From positions 186,001-250,000 of the forward strand of contig NZ_QKXH01000003.1 in NCBI RefSeq assembly GCF_003254745.1: a stretch of 64,000 nucleotides of DNA, given 5' to 3'. The stretch is from Flavobacterium aquariorum (GTDB taxonomy: Bacteria > Bacteroidota > Bacteroidia > Flavobacteriales > Flavobacteriaceae). Shown here piece after piece: positions 1 through 8,554 of the stretch. The notes below the pieces were generated by a model. It saw only the letters and a list, made by a program, of their open reading frames with translations, was not told the DNA's origin and ran no database searches. The translations under genes were made by a program, and so were the position numbers. Position 1 is the stretch's first letter; each line of letters opens with the position of its first letter.

Positions 1-1389
1 ACATGGTTGTTTTCTGCAACTATGCCTGCTGAAGTGGCACGAATTGGAAAACAATTCATGACTGATCCTATTGAAATTACAGTAGGTACTAAAAACTCTG
101 GTTCAGCTACCGTATCACACGAATTTTACCTAGTAAACGCGCGTGATCGTTACGAAGCTTTGAAACGTTTGGCTGATGCTAATCCAGACATTTTCTCAGT
201 AGTTTTCTGTAGAACAAAACGTGACACACAAGCTGTTGCCGAGAAATTAATCGAAGACGGATACAGCGCTGCTGCATTGCACGGAGATTTATCTCAAGCA
301 CAACGTGACGGTGTAATGAAATCTTTTAGAGGAAGACAAATCCAAATGCTAGTTGCAACTGACGTTGCTGCTCGTGGAATTGACGTTGACAATGTAACTC
401 ACGTAGTAAACTATCAATTACCTGATGAAATCGAAACTTACAATCACCGTTCAGGTCGTACTGGTCGTGCTGGTAAATTAGGAACTTCTATCGTAATTGT
501 TACAAAAAGTGAATTGCGTAAGATTTCATCTATCGAAAGAATCATCAAACAAAAATTCGAAGAAAAAACAATCCCTTCTGGAATTGAAATCTGCGAAATC
601 CAATTGCTACACTTAGCCAATAAAATTAAGGATACTGAAGTTGATCACGAAATTGACAACTACTTACCAGCTATCAATAATGTATTGGAAGGTTTATCAA
701 AAGAAGAATTAATCAAGAAAATGGTATCGGTAGAATTTAACCGTTTTATTGCTTACTACAAAAAGAATCGTGACATCTCTAGCCAATCTGGCGAAAGACG
801 TGAGCGTGACGATAGAGATGGAGCTCCAAGAGAAAATAACAATGGTGGTGCTACAAGATACTTTGTAAACATCGGCTCAAGAGACAATTTCGATTGGATG
901 TCATTAAAAGACTACTTAAAAGAAACATTAGACTTAGGACGCGATGACGTTTTCAAAGTAGATGTAAAAGAAGGTTTCTCTTTCTTCAACACAGATCCAG
1001 AACACACGGATAAAGTAATGGAAATATTGAACAACGTACAATTAGAAGGACGTCGTATCAATGTTGAAATCTCCAAAAATGATGGTGGCGGAAGACGTGA
1101 TCACAACGGAAGAAGTTCTGGTGCTGGTTTTGGTGGCGGAAGAAGTTCTGCTCCAAGAAGAGAAGGAAGTTTTGCTCCAAGAAGAGAAGGATCAGGCGGA
1201 TTTAGAAACGACAGAGGTTCTGCTCCTAGAGAAGGTGGTTTCAGATCTGAAAGAAGTTCAGCTGCTCCAAGAAGAGAAGGTGGTTTTTCATCTGACAGAG
1301 CTTCGAGAGAAGGTTCTTCAGAAAGAGCACCAAGACGCTCTGAAAGCTTTGGCGATTCTTCAAGACCAAGAAGACCAAGAAGAGACTAA
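1..1389 (+). CDS. DEAD-box RNA helicase, C-terminal part (5' end outside window)
   Basis: ATP-dependent RNA helicase of the DEAD-box family, probably acting in ribosome assembly or mRNA turnover. The frame is open from base 1, so the N-terminal Q, Walker A and DEAD motifs lie upstream of the window. Visible are motif III (SAT in LFSATMP, window residues 5-7), the second RecA domain with FCRTKRDTQ, motif V (ARGID) and motif VI (HRSGRTGRAG), then a DbpA-type RNA-binding domain at about residues 283-360. The last 90 residues are a disordered Arg/Gly/Ser tail with repeated APRREG units, typical of Bacteroidota DEAD-box proteins and likely an RNA-binding extension. A strong terminator follows the stop. 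Family assignment is secure; the specific substrate is not visible. Confidence 0.95.
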   Translation, partial: TWLFSATMPAEVARIGKQFMTDPIEITVGTKNSGSATVSHEFYLVNARDRYEALKRLADANPDIFSVVFCRTKRDTQAVAEKLIEDGYSAAALHGDLSQAQRDGVMKSFRGRQIQMLVATDVAARGIDVDNVTHVVNYQLPDEIETYNHRSGRTGRAGKLGTSIVIVTKSELRKISSIERIIKQKFEEKTIPSGIEICEIQLLHLANKIKDTEVDHEIDNYLPAINNVLEGLSKEELIKKMVSVEFNRFIAYYKKNRDISSQSGERRERDDRDGAPRENNNGGATRYFVNIGSRDNFDWMSLKDYLKETLDLGRDDVFKVDVKEGFSFFNTDPEHTDKVMEILNNVQLEGRRINVEISKNDGGGRRDHNGRSSGAGFGGGRSSAPRREGSFAPRREGSGGFRNDRGSAPREGGFRSERSSAAPRREGGFSSDRASREGSSERAPRRSESFGDSSRPRRPRRD

Positions 1390-1411
1390 TACAATAAGCA
1401 ATTCAAATATA

Positions 1412-1441
1412 AATCTCCCGAACATTCGGGAGATTTTTTTT
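1412..1441 (+). terminator. Rho-independent terminator after helicase gene
   Basis: An 11-bp perfect stem (AATCTCCCGAA / TTCGGGAGATT) with a 3-base loop is followed by a run of T, 22 bases past the helicase stop codon. Confidence 0.9.
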
Positions 1442-1589
1442 TACCATACATTGGCATTAACGAAAACCTCATTAAAAAAAGGCCTATTAAGCTTAACAAT
1501 ATTTGCAGTTTGTTAATTTTCTTATAATTATAAGGGAACAACAAAATATTTAATCCCGTTTTACTACTTTTAAAGTTTTAAATCAGTTT

Positions 1590-2357
1590 ATGAAATATTT
1601 TGTACTTTTTTTATTTTTAGTTACCTCCATAAGTTCAGTAGCACAAACCACTGAGATTCCAACAAAAATCTCCGGTACTATTATCACCGACAACACAGGT
1701 ACCCCTTTAGCCGGCGTAAATATCATCAACATTAATCAGGTTACAGGAACCACTACAGACAACAAAGGATACTTTGAACTGGCAGTTACCCAAAGTGATA
1801 CCTTACACATAACTCTTCTTGGCTACGAATCCTTACGTGTTCGCGTTACCAATGACTGGATAAAAAACAAAAAAACGACTATCCAACTAACCCAAAAAGC
1901 AATTCCGCTACACGAGGTTGTGATAAGTCCATATTACCTAACTGGTTATCTTGAAATCGACTCCAAATTAATCCCTATAAAAGAAGACTACCGTTATAGC
2001 ATTTCCGGCTTAGGCCAAGGTTACGAAGCTGGACAATACGCACCCGAAGCATTTGGAAAAGTATTGGGTTCCATATTTAATCCCGCCGATATGCTTTACA
2101 ATTTCTTCGGAAAAAGGCCCCAGCAACTCAAAAAACTTCGAGAAATGCGAAAGGACGACACCGTCAGAAACCTTCTGGAAACCAAATACGACAGAGAAAC
2201 TATTTCATTACTTCTTGGCGTTTCCCAAGATGAAATTGCCGAAATATTAAGCAGATGCAGTTACTCCGAAGCTTTTATCAAATCCGCAAATGACCTTCAA
2301 ATCATGGATGCCATAAGCGGTTGTTACGAACAGTACAAAATCCTGAAGAAAAAATAG
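1590..2357 (+). CDS. Secreted carboxypeptidase-regulatory-like domain protein
   Basis: Predicted exported protein of 255 aa. Residues 1-19 form a signal peptide (hydrophobic core, ending SVAQ). Residues about 27-105 match the CarboxypepD_reg-like beta-sandwich that also precedes the plug of many Bacteroidota TonB receptors: ISGTIITDNTGTPLAGVNI, then TTTDNKGYFEL and LHITLLGYES. The C-terminal 130 residues carry no motif I recognise and no TonB plug or barrel. Such stand-alone proteins are common in Flavobacteriia; their function is unknown, with a periplasmic or outer-membrane-associated role likely. It stands alone, separated from the helicase by a terminator. Confidence 0.85.
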   Translation: MKYFVLFLFLVTSISSVAQTTEIPTKISGTIITDNTGTPLAGVNIININQVTGTTTDNKGYFELAVTQSDTLHITLLGYESLRVRVTNDWIKNKKTTIQLTQKAIPLHEVVISPYYLTGYLEIDSKLIPIKEDYRYSISGLGQGYEAGQYAPEAFGKVLGSIFNPADMLYNFFGKRPQQLKKLREMRKDDTVRNLLETKYDRETISLLLGVSQDEIAEILSRCSYSEAFIKSANDLQIMDAISGCYEQYKILKKK

Positions 2358-2397
2358 CCAAGAATTATCTAATTTCTGATTATTTAGGCGTGCCACC

Positions 2398-2490
2398 ATC
2401 AAGAAAAGGGACCTACTCATTGAACAACGGTGAGTCGGTCCCTTTCCTTTATGCTGTCGGGCTATCCGCGCTACTTTGGTAGCTTGCTTC
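2398..2490 (-). repeat. Interspersed palindromic element (REP-like), probable copy
   Basis: Non-coding sequence with a hairpin (GGGACCTACTCA / TGAGTCGGTCCC, bases 2408-2442) and, on the minus strand, GCGGATAGCCCGACAGC. This resembles the GCGGATAGC or GGACAGC end of the elements near 44.5, 52.1 and 62.4 kb. I recall similar intergenic sequences from Flavobacterium genomes. It lacks the TAGCCC end seen in the other copies, so membership of the same family is less certain. Confidence 0.5.
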
Positions 2491-2621
2491 AAATGAAATT
2501 CACTGAACTCCTATAAAAATAAATATATGGTGAAGTAATCCCTCACGCTCACGTAAACCAAGAACTTTAACAAAAAATATTTATTTATATGGTGCTGAAA
2601 ACGTATTTAAAGACATTCAAA

Positions 2622-2804
2622 TCAATCTTTTTTATGTTGTTGTTCTATTTGATTTTGACTACTATTAATCATCGTGTCTCCCTCACTTAACCCGTTCGAC
2701 ATCCCGACCATAAAAGCAGTAATAATCAGAATAAATTTTCTTTTTGCCCAAAGAATAGGCTGTTTAGATTTCTCCAAACGCGTTTTATTATTATGTTTAT
2801 ACAT
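2622..2804 (-). CDS. Small basic protein with one hydrophobic segment, hypothetical
   Basis: 60-aa predicted protein. A basic N-terminus (KTRLEKSKQPILWAKRK) precedes a hydrophobic stretch FILIITAFMVGMSNG at about residues 28-42 and a polar, Gln/Lys-rich tail. The pattern suits a single-pass or peripheral membrane peptide and, from memory, resembles short conserved Flavobacterium proteins with the EKSKNP-WAK pattern. The start is the only ATG giving this arrangement. No partner gene is evident; the neighbour on the same strand is another short hypothetical gene. Function unknown. It could be a chance reading frame, but the clear segmental composition argues for a real gene. Confidence 0.5.
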   Translation of the reverse strand: MYKHNNKTRLEKSKQPILWAKRKFILIITAFMVGMSNGLSEGDTMINSSQNQIEQQHKKD

Positions 2805-2882
2805 TTTGTAAATGATAAATGATTATACATTTGTTTTATCAACTTATGCATAGAATTGCATAAATGCATAGAAAATTAATGT

Positions 2883-3254
2883 CTAGGCTATGTATAAACT
2901 TTTATATGAGTTTCTCGAAGTAATCATCTCATTTATAAAGATGGATTGAGTTGTAATTGATCTTAACTCTTGATAAAGTAGTGTTCTTGTTTTTAAAAGA
3001 ACTCGAATTTGAAAACTATAAATATCCTTAAATTCGAGACAAGCAAAAGGAATTGAAAAGGAAGTTTTTTTAGGTGAATTCACCTGACCGAATACATATA
3101 AATTGGAACCGTTATTAATCGATTCGCTTCTGAGAATTACATTCGAAAATTGATAATAATCTACTGAATTTGATTGTGAATATAAAGCACAATCATTAAC
3201 CATCTGACCAAAAACCAGAAAAAGATAAATCAGATATTTAAAATATTTTTTCAA
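2883..3254 (-). CDS. Hypothetical secreted protein, possibly a gene remnant
   Basis: 123-aa frame with a plausible signal peptide (KKYFKYLIYLFLVFGQM, residues 2-18) and no recognised domain. The middle has a beta-like pattern (VILRSESINNGSNLYVFGQV). The C-terminus is irregular and ends in SYKSLYIA, which suggests a truncated or decayed gene. It sits in a sparsely coding 0.8-kb gap between trmH and a repeat element. Coding status is uncertain. Confidence 0.35.
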   Translation of the reverse strand: MKKYFKYLIYLFLVFGQMVNDCALYSQSNSVDYYQFSNVILRSESINNGSNLYVFGQVNSPKKTSFSIPFACLEFKDIYSFQIRVLLKTRTLLYQELRSITTQSIFINEMITSRNSYKSLYIA

Positions 3255-3357
3255 TCTATTTAATTCAAATTATCGATTTTAGTAAAATTGGAAACTTTGC
3301 CGCTCAATATTTTTCCCTTCACAAAAACACAAATAAAACTGACAATTCCAGTCTTAA

Positions 3358-3437
3358 AATTTCAATAGCAATACTAAAACGCACTTCTAACTAAAATAGT
3401 TTTTTGAGTTTTGAAATTTGTAATTGCTATTGAAATT
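3358..3437. repeat. 80-bp inverted repeat with 15-bp perfect arms
   Basis: AATTTCAATAGCAAT at 3358-3372 is exactly reverse-complementary to ATTGCTATTGAAATT at 3423-3437, just past the 3' end of trmH (minus strand). The 50-bp interior is AT-rich and partly self-complementary. It may act as a transcript end for trmH or be a small remnant element. Confidence 0.6.
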
Positions 3438-3442
3438 GAATT

Positions 3443-4108
3443 TCATTTTTTTGGATTTTCTTCATAATACCTCGCTTCAATCCTCTTAATATCCTTAATC
3501 GACTTTTTAGCCCAATCCAATCTCTTCCCCAAAATTTCTTCTTCAGTCATTTCCCAAGCGATATCTGAATTCCGCAACCTATTAGTCAGATTCTGAATAA
3601 TAATCGATGCCGAAACAGAAATATTCAAACTCTCTGTAAAACCCACCATCGGAATTTTAAGAAAACCATCTGCATTTTGAAGAATCTCTTCCGATAATCC
3701 ATCTCTTTCAGTTCCAAAAAACAAAGCACTGGGTTTGGAAATATCAAAATCCTCTAGCAAACAATCATTCTCATGTGGTGTAGTGGCAATAATTTGATAT
3801 CCTTTATTTTTTAATGTGTCTATACAATTCTTAACACTGTCGTAAGTCGAAATATCTACCCATTTTTGGGCACCCATCGCAATTTCCTTATCGATTCGTT
3901 TACCATAACGTTCCTCAATGACATGCAATTCCTGAATCCCAAAAACCTCACAACTACGCATCACTGCACTAGCATTATGCATCTGAAAAACATCTTCCAC
4001 AGCAATCGTAAAGTGTTTTGTCCTAGTTTTTAATACTCTCAAAAAATTTTCTTTCCTGTTATCAGTTAAAATATTCTCAAGAAAATCAAGATAATCCAAA
4101 TCAATCAT
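3443..4108 (-). CDS. trmH: TrmH/SpoU family RNA 2'-O-methyltransferase, probable tRNA Gm18 methylase
   Basis: SAM-dependent SPOUT-fold methyltransferase placing a 2'-O-methyl on RNA, most likely tRNA G18. The three SpoU motifs are present: NASAVMRSCEVFGI (motif 1, about residues 45-58), FFGTERDGLS (motif 2) and IPMVGFTESLNISVSA (motif 3, knot). The C-terminal tail is basic with a Trp (RLDWAKKSIKDIKRIE), as in TrmH rather than RlmB. Length 221 aa fits TrmH. It is divergent from the sirtuin gene, with 63 bp between their starts. Whether the substrate is tRNA or rRNA cannot be proven from sequence alone. Confidence 0.9.
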   Translation of the reverse strand: MIDLDYLDFLENILTDNRKENFLRVLKTRTKHFTIAVEDVFQMHNASAVMRSCEVFGIQELHVIEERYGKRIDKEIAMGAQKWVDISTYDSVKNCIDTLKNKGYQIIATTPHENDCLLEDFDISKPSALFFGTERDGLSEEILQNADGFLKIPMVGFTESLNISVSASIIIQNLTNRLRNSDIAWEMTEEEILGKRLDWAKKSIKDIKRIEARYYEENPKK

Positions 4109-4171
4109 CGCTCATTATTTTTTTGGCAAAAATACTAAAAAAGAGTAGTTTTATAATCTAATGTTTTACAG

Positions 4172-4864
4172 ATGAAAAAGAAATTAGTGGTTCTTACCGG
4201 AGCCGGAATTAGCGCCGAAAGCGGTATCAAAACATTTCGCGATAGTGATGGATTATGGGAAGGTCATAATGTAATGGATGTTGCCACTCCCGAAGGCTGG
4301 CGCAAAAATCCAGCATTGGTACTTGATTTTTATAACCAAAGACGCCAACAATTAAAAGACGTACAGCCCAATTTAGGTCATCAGATTTTAGCTGAATTGG
4401 AAAATGATTTTGACGTTTACATCATCACGCAAAATGTGGATGATTTACACGAACGAGCAGGAAGTACAAACATCACCCATTTGCATGGCCAATTATTAAA
4501 AGTGAGAAGTTCCAAAAATGAAAACTATATCTTGGATTGGCCAAACGATTTGAATTTTGGCGATGTGGACCAACAAGGAAATCAACTTCGTCCACATATT
4601 GTTTGGTTTGGCGAACAAGTCCCAGCACTGGAGGAAGCAATAGAAATCACAGAACAAGCCGACTATTTTGCAGTTATTGGCACTTCATTACAGGTTTATC
4701 CAGCAGCAGGTTTAATTGATTTTACTCCAAAAAAAACTCCTATTTATTATATCGACCCAAAACCCATAAAAATACCAAATCTTAGAAATCCTATTGAAGT
4801 AATTCCGAGTATCGCTTCAGAAGGCGTGCGAATTTTAAAAGAAAAACTGCAAACTAATCTATAA
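4172..4864 (+). CDS. cobB: NAD-dependent protein deacylase, class III (CobB/Sirt5-like) sirtuin
   Basis: NAD+-dependent lysine deacylase, cytoplasmic. GAGISAESGI (residues 10-19) and FRDSDGLW form the NAD pocket; TQNVDDLHERAG (86-97) and catalytic His105 in HLHG are present. Tyr54 and Arg57 form the YxxR motif that in CobB and SIRT5 binds succinyl or malonyl lysine, so desuccinylase/demalonylase activity is likely. The four zinc-binding cysteines normally found after the catalytic His are absent: the stretch LLKVRSSKNENYILDWPND has none. Length 230 aa is normal for the short bacterial form. The last 11 bases overlap the convergent potassium channel gene. Confidence 0.93.
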   Translation: MKKKLVVLTGAGISAESGIKTFRDSDGLWEGHNVMDVATPEGWRKNPALVLDFYNQRRQQLKDVQPNLGHQILAELENDFDVYIITQNVDDLHERAGSTNITHLHGQLLKVRSSKNENYILDWPNDLNFGDVDQQGNQLRPHIVWFGEQVPALEEAIEITEQADYFAVIGTSLQVYPAAGLIDFTPKKTPIYYIDPKPIKIPNLRNPIEVIPSIASEGVRILKEKLQTNL

Positions 4865-5816
4865 CAACTTTATCAAACGAATTCAACAATCCCAAGTCCA
4901 GAACAGTACTTTGATGATTTTCACTTTGTGAATACATTGATTTAAATTTGGCTCCATAAACAACTTCTTCAAAAACATAAGAAGTCCGAGTTGCAACCGT
5001 AGTACTGAACATATCATCAAATGTTTTGATAATTACAATAATTTCACCTGAAATCGATTCATAATCTGAGGCAACCAATCCATACAAAGGACTTTCACTA
5101 GTAATTGGATGAACCAATGTCCAACTCAGTGCAAGTGAATTTATTTTTTGATATTCCAAATCCAAAGTGTAAAATTTATTCGTCATAACTCCATTCTCCT
5201 CAATTTTCATTCCAAGAGTTACATTGACTTCCGCATCAATGTAATTGGTGTTTTTATAAGGAGCGAGTCTAAACATTAATGCCTTACCATCATTAAAAGG
5301 AGCAATAATGGCGTGGTGGGAAAATTTCAAAAAAATAGAAGGTTTACTAAATCTTCCAAAAAACAAACCCGTGGCAATGGCAAAACTCAACAACCCCATC
5401 AAAGCTTCGGCAGAAGACAAGGCACTCGTATAAAAACCTGTTGGACTGATATGCCCATACCCTACTGTGGTAAACGTTTGGGCACTAAAAAAATAAGCCT
5501 GCCCAAATTGCACCCACACATCATCGTTCGTTTGAATACCATTAAGATGCTCAATACCAATACCAAAATAAAGCAATGCAAATACAAAATTTATCGTAAT
5601 ATAAAACAACAAGAGAATCGAAAGAAACTTCCAGGAAGACATATCCAGCATGGTGTGGTACCAACTGATTCTGTCCAAAAATCCTATACCTTTTTTAACT
5701 GTATTTGCAGAGCCATCCTTATTAATAAAACGACCACCATAACTAGATGCGCTGGCACCAAATCCAGTATTGACTAGAGATTTTGCTTTTAAATTCAATC
5801 GATTAAATAATGCCAT
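4854..5816 (-). CDS. Inward-rectifier type potassium channel (KirBac-like)
   Basis: Inner-membrane K+ channel. TM1 is at about residues 62-82 (KFLSILLLFYITINFVFALL). The pore loop has the selectivity filter TVGYGHISPTG (about 117-127), and TM2 is at about 133-157 (SAEALMGLLSFAIATGLFFGR). A long C-terminal cytoplasmic immunoglobulin-like Kir domain follows (AIIAPFNDGKALMFRLA, LALSWTLVHPI, GEIIVIIKTFDDMFSTTVATRTSY). Length 320 aa and the order of elements match bacterial Kir channels. The N-terminal GGRFINKDGSAN stretch fits the slide-helix region. Channel class is clear; gating ligand unknown. Confidence 0.93.
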   Translation of the reverse strand: MALFNRLNLKAKSLVNTGFGASASSYGGRFINKDGSANTVKKGIGFLDRISWYHTMLDMSSWKFLSILLLFYITINFVFALLYFGIGIEHLNGIQTNDDVWVQFGQAYFFSAQTFTTVGYGHISPTGFYTSALSSAEALMGLLSFAIATGLFFGRFSKPSIFLKFSHHAIIAPFNDGKALMFRLAPYKNTNYIDAEVNVTLGMKIEENGVMTNKFYTLDLEYQKINSLALSWTLVHPITSESPLYGLVASDYESISGEIIVIIKTFDDMFSTTVATRTSYVFEEVVYGAKFKSMYSQSENHQSTVLDLGLLNSFDKVVID

Positions 5817-6121
5817 ATTTCAATTCCTTATTAACTGCAAATTAGGCAATAAATTCTACTTAACAATAACATAAATTCTTACCTGATTCTGATAAAAAAC
5901 TAAAGAAATGGATTCAAAATTTAATACTCAAAAAGGTTCAAAATAATTTCAAGAAAGAATCAGAAATCAAAGTCATTCCAGATTTACTTATTTCTGAAAG
6001 CAATGGTGTAGACGAATCCATGAGTAGATTATTAGGCCTAAACTTATGGAAATGATGAATACTGATAAAAGTAAAGAAAACACTAAAAAGGGAGAATAAA
6101 TCTCAATCCCTTTTCACAAAA

Positions 6122-6149
6122 AATCTGCCGTAACTGGCAGATTTTTTTT
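6122..6149 (+). terminator. Rho-independent terminator, orphan
   Basis: Stem AATCTGCC / GGCAGATT with a 5-base loop and a T-run; no intact plus-strand gene precedes it. Confidence 0.8.
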
Positions 6150-6284
6150 ATTTAAAGAGGACTTGTCTTCTAAATAACCTCTCTTAAATTTTCCTAATAA
6201 GACAGCTAAAATTGTAAAAAAACACCTTTTAACGAAAAATAAAAATAATTTTTACCTAAAAAGTTAAAAAAATGAAAAAAAAGT

Positions 6285-6292
6285 TATATTTG
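6285..6292 (+). promoter_or_regulatory. Bacteroidota -7 element TATATTTG
   Basis: Matches the TAnnTTTG consensus and lies 44 bp before the coiled-coil protein start, giving a leader of about 40 nt. Confidence 0.6.
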
Positions 6293-6336
6293 TCTTTCCT
6301 AAACTAATCCAAAATTTAACCAAACACCACAAAATC

Positions 6337-7092
6337 ATGAACTTAAAATTATCCTTAATCATTGTTCTTCTAACATTTTCCGAAAGTTTTTTTGCACAAG
6401 AATCCAAAAATGAAGCTGTAAGTGCAGAAAGTTCTTCTACAATTGCTGCTAAAACAGAAACTGCACCAATTGATTTTAAAAAACAAATGCAAGATTTAAA
6501 AGATCAAGAAAAAGCTTATTTAGCAAAAATAGAAGCAGAAAAAAAGGCAGCCACTGATGCCAAAGTAGCCGAAGAAAAAGCTGCTAAAGCAAAAGCCGAA
6601 GCCGACAAAAAAGCAGCAGAACAAGCCAAAATAGCAGCAGCAAAAGAGGCCGCTATAGCTGCCAAAGTAAAAGCTGAAGCTGAAGCTAAAGGCGCAGCTG
6701 AAGCTAAAGAAGCTGCAAAAATAGCAGCTATCGAAGCAAAAGCGAAAGCAGAAGCTGACGCAAAAGTTGCCAAAGAAGAAGCTATCGCCGCTAAAGCAAA
6801 AGCTGAAGCTGATGCAAAAGCAGCCAAAGAAGCGGAAAAATTATCTAATGAAAAAATAGCCGCGTACCAAAAAGAAGCAGAAAAAGCCAAAGATGCTCAA
6901 GAAAAGTTATATAAAGATGTTGAAAAGCTAAAAAAAGAAAAAGAAGAAGCTGATCAAAAATTAGCAGAGTCTGCAAAATTAGCATTGCAGAAATCTACTC
7001 TATTAGAAGAACAAATTGCAAAAGCAGAAGCTGAAGCTGCTAAAAAAGCAGCAGCCGATGCTAAAATAGCGGCAGAAAAAGAGGCCAAATAA
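6337..7092 (+). CDS. Exported Ala/Lys/Glu-rich coiled-coil protein
   Basis: 251-aa protein with a signal peptide (residues 2-20, ending SFFAQ) and then an almost uninterrupted helix of Ala, Lys and Glu. Repeated units such as [15 protein letters not shown] and [15 protein letters not shown] run from about residue 50 to the end, interrupted near 170-215 by a more ordinary heptad pattern ([21 protein letters not shown]). Composition resembles the TolA spacer domain, but there is no N-terminal TM anchor plus C-terminal TolA domain here. A periplasmic rod or cell-envelope spacer is plausible; function unknown. It is monocistronic, between a recognisable promoter and a terminator. The antisense frame is open only because of the codon bias of the repeats. 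Confidence 0.8.
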   Translation: MNLKLSLIIVLLTFSESFFAQESKNEAVSAESSSTIAAKTETAPIDFKKQMQDLKDQEKAYLAKIEAEKKAATDAKVAEEKAAKAKAEADKKAAEQAKIAAAKEAAIAAKVKAEAEAKGAAEAKEAAKIAAIEAKAKAEADAKVAKEEAIAAKAKAEADAKAAKEAEKLSNEKIAAYQKEAEKAKDAQEKLYKDVEKLKKEKEEADQKLAESAKLALQKSTLLEEQIAKAEAEAAKKAAADAKIAAEKEAK

Positions 7093-7153
7093 AATTAACA
7101 CCAAAAATAAACCAAACCAAATCAAAACTAACTTTTATCCAATTTTAAATAAA

Positions 7154-7183
7154 AAAATCCGTTTTATAAGCGGATTTTTTTTA
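7154..7183 (+). terminator. Rho-independent terminator
   Basis: Stem AAAATCCG / CGGATTTT with a TTTTATAAG loop and a T-rich tail, about 60 bases after the coiled-coil gene. Confidence 0.85.
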
Positions 7184-7240
7184 TTTAAACACACTACAAC
7201 AAGACCATTTAAAACCAACAGTCTCCTTTTTAAAAATGTT

Positions 7241-7248
7241 TATCTTTG
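7241..7248 (+). promoter_or_regulatory. -7 element TATCTTTG upstream of pepT
   Basis: Matches TAnnTTTG, 16 bp before the pepT ATG, implying a very short leader. Confidence 0.65.
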
Positions 7249-7264
7249 CTCAAAAATAAATACC

Positions 7265-8539
7265 ATGCAACATATAATTGATCGTTTTGTAAGCTATGTA
7301 ACCATAGACACCGAGTCAGACGCAAGCTCAAACACTACACCCAGCACAGCCAAACAATGGGATTTAGCCAATAAATTGGTTGAAGAATTAAAAACCATTG
7401 GACTCCAAGATGTCTCCATTGACGACAAAGCCTATATCATGGCAACATTACCTAGCAATGTAGATCATGAAGTACCTACAATTGGATTCATTTCACACTT
7501 TGATACTACCCCTGATTTCACTGGTGCAAATGTAAAACCACAAATTGTTCCCAATTATGACGGTAAAGACATTGTGTTGAATGCCGAAAAAAATATCATC
7601 CTCTCCCCTTTTTATTTCAAAGATTTATTGCAATATAAAGGGCAAACACTTATCACGACAGATGGAACAACCCTACTTGGTGCCGATGACAAAGCAGGAA
7701 TTACCGAAATTGTAACCGCAATGGAATTCCTGATTAACAATCCTGAAATCAAACACGGAAAAATCAGAATTGCATTTACACCCGATGAAGAAATAGGTCG
7801 CGGCGCTCATCATTTCGATGTTCAAAAATTTGGAGCTGAATGGGCTTATACGATGGACGGAAGCCAAGTTGGCGAATTGGAATATGAAAATTTCAATGCT
7901 GCAGGTGCCAAAATAATTTTCAAGGGAAAAAGCGTTCACCCTGGTTATGCCAAAGGAAAAATGATCAATTCCATGCTAATAGCCAATGATTTCATCAATG
8001 AACTACCTAAAGACGAAACTCCTCAAGAAACTAAAGGTTACGAAGGTTTTTTTCATGTTCATCATTTATCGGGAAGTATTGAAGAGACAATATTAGAACT
8101 AATTATTCGCGATCATAACAAATTTAAATTTGAAAAACGCAAAGACTTAATTACCAAAATCACTAAAAAATTCAACAAGCGATTTGCCAAAAAATTTGGA
8201 GAAGACATTGTTATTGCAGAAGTTAAAGATCAATATTACAATATGAAAGAAAAGGTGCTCCCTGTAAAACATATTGTCTTTATTGCCGAAAAAGCAATGA
8301 GAGAACTTGGTATTAAACCACTCATAAAACCGATTCGAGGAGGAACCGACGGATGCCAATTGTCTTATAAAGGATTGCCTTGCCCAAATATCTTTGCTGG
8401 CGGACATAATTTTCATGGAAAATACGAATACGTTCCGGTGGAAAGTATGCAAAAAGCTGTAAATGTCATCGTACGAATTGCCGAATTGACCGCCAAAGGC
8501 GACTATTTAAAAAAAGAAACCGTGTCCAAAAAACGCTAA
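7265..8539 (+). CDS. pepT: Peptidase T (tripeptidase)
   Basis: Zinc aminopeptidase of the M20B family that removes the N-terminal residue from tripeptides in the cytoplasm. Metal and catalytic motifs are in order: SHFDTTPDF (His78, Asp80), [24 protein letters not shown] (general base and zinc Glu), [30 protein letters not shown], and the C-terminal [19 protein letters not shown] with [13 protein letters not shown]. Length 424 aa is close to the usual 408-412 with a short basic tail. The start follows a -7 element by 16 bp. The YdeI-like gene begins 16 bp downstream and is probably cotranscribed. Confidence 0.95.
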   Translation: MQHIIDRFVSYVTIDTESDASSNTTPSTAKQWDLANKLVEELKTIGLQDVSIDDKAYIMATLPSNVDHEVPTIGFISHFDTTPDFTGANVKPQIVPNYDGKDIVLNAEKNIILSPFYFKDLLQYKGQTLITTDGTTLLGADDKAGITEIVTAMEFLINNPEIKHGKIRIAFTPDEEIGRGAHHFDVQKFGAEWAYTMDGSQVGELEYENFNAAGAKIIFKGKSVHPGYAKGKMINSMLIANDFINELPKDETPQETKGYEGFFHVHHLSGSIEETILELIIRDHNKFKFEKRKDLITKITKKFNKRFAKKFGEDIVIAEVKDQYYNMKEKVLPVKHIVFIAEKAMRELGIKPLIKPIRGGTDGCQLSYKGLPCPNIFAGGHNFHGKYEYVPVESMQKAVNVIVRIAELTAKGDYLKKETVSKKR

Positions 8540-8554
8540 AACCTTTCTTTTTCT

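Larger units (their letters stand above)
5817..6336. other. Intergenic region with a possible gene remnant
   Basis: No intact gene. Bases 5882-6055 read on the plus strand without a stop for 58 codons (for example KVIPDLLISESNGVDESM, ending LLGLNLWK) but have no start codon, and two terminator-like hairpins follow (6089-6115 and 6122-6149). A terminator with no complete gene before it suggests the tail of a decayed gene. The rest is AT-rich leader of the next gene. Confidence 0.4.

Noticed and set aside
1061..1516. Second long plus-strand frame over the helicase tail
   Set aside because: It is a shadow of the Arg/Gly/Ser-rich repeat codons of the helicase; composition is unnatural (runs of Val, Leu, Glu) and it runs through the terminator.
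6516..6890. 124-codon antisense frame, Ala/Phe/Ser-rich
   Set aside because: Open only because the sense strand is a low-complexity Ala/Lys/Glu repeat; no start context or family resemblance. The same applies to the antisense frames at 9358-9687 and 9739-9996.
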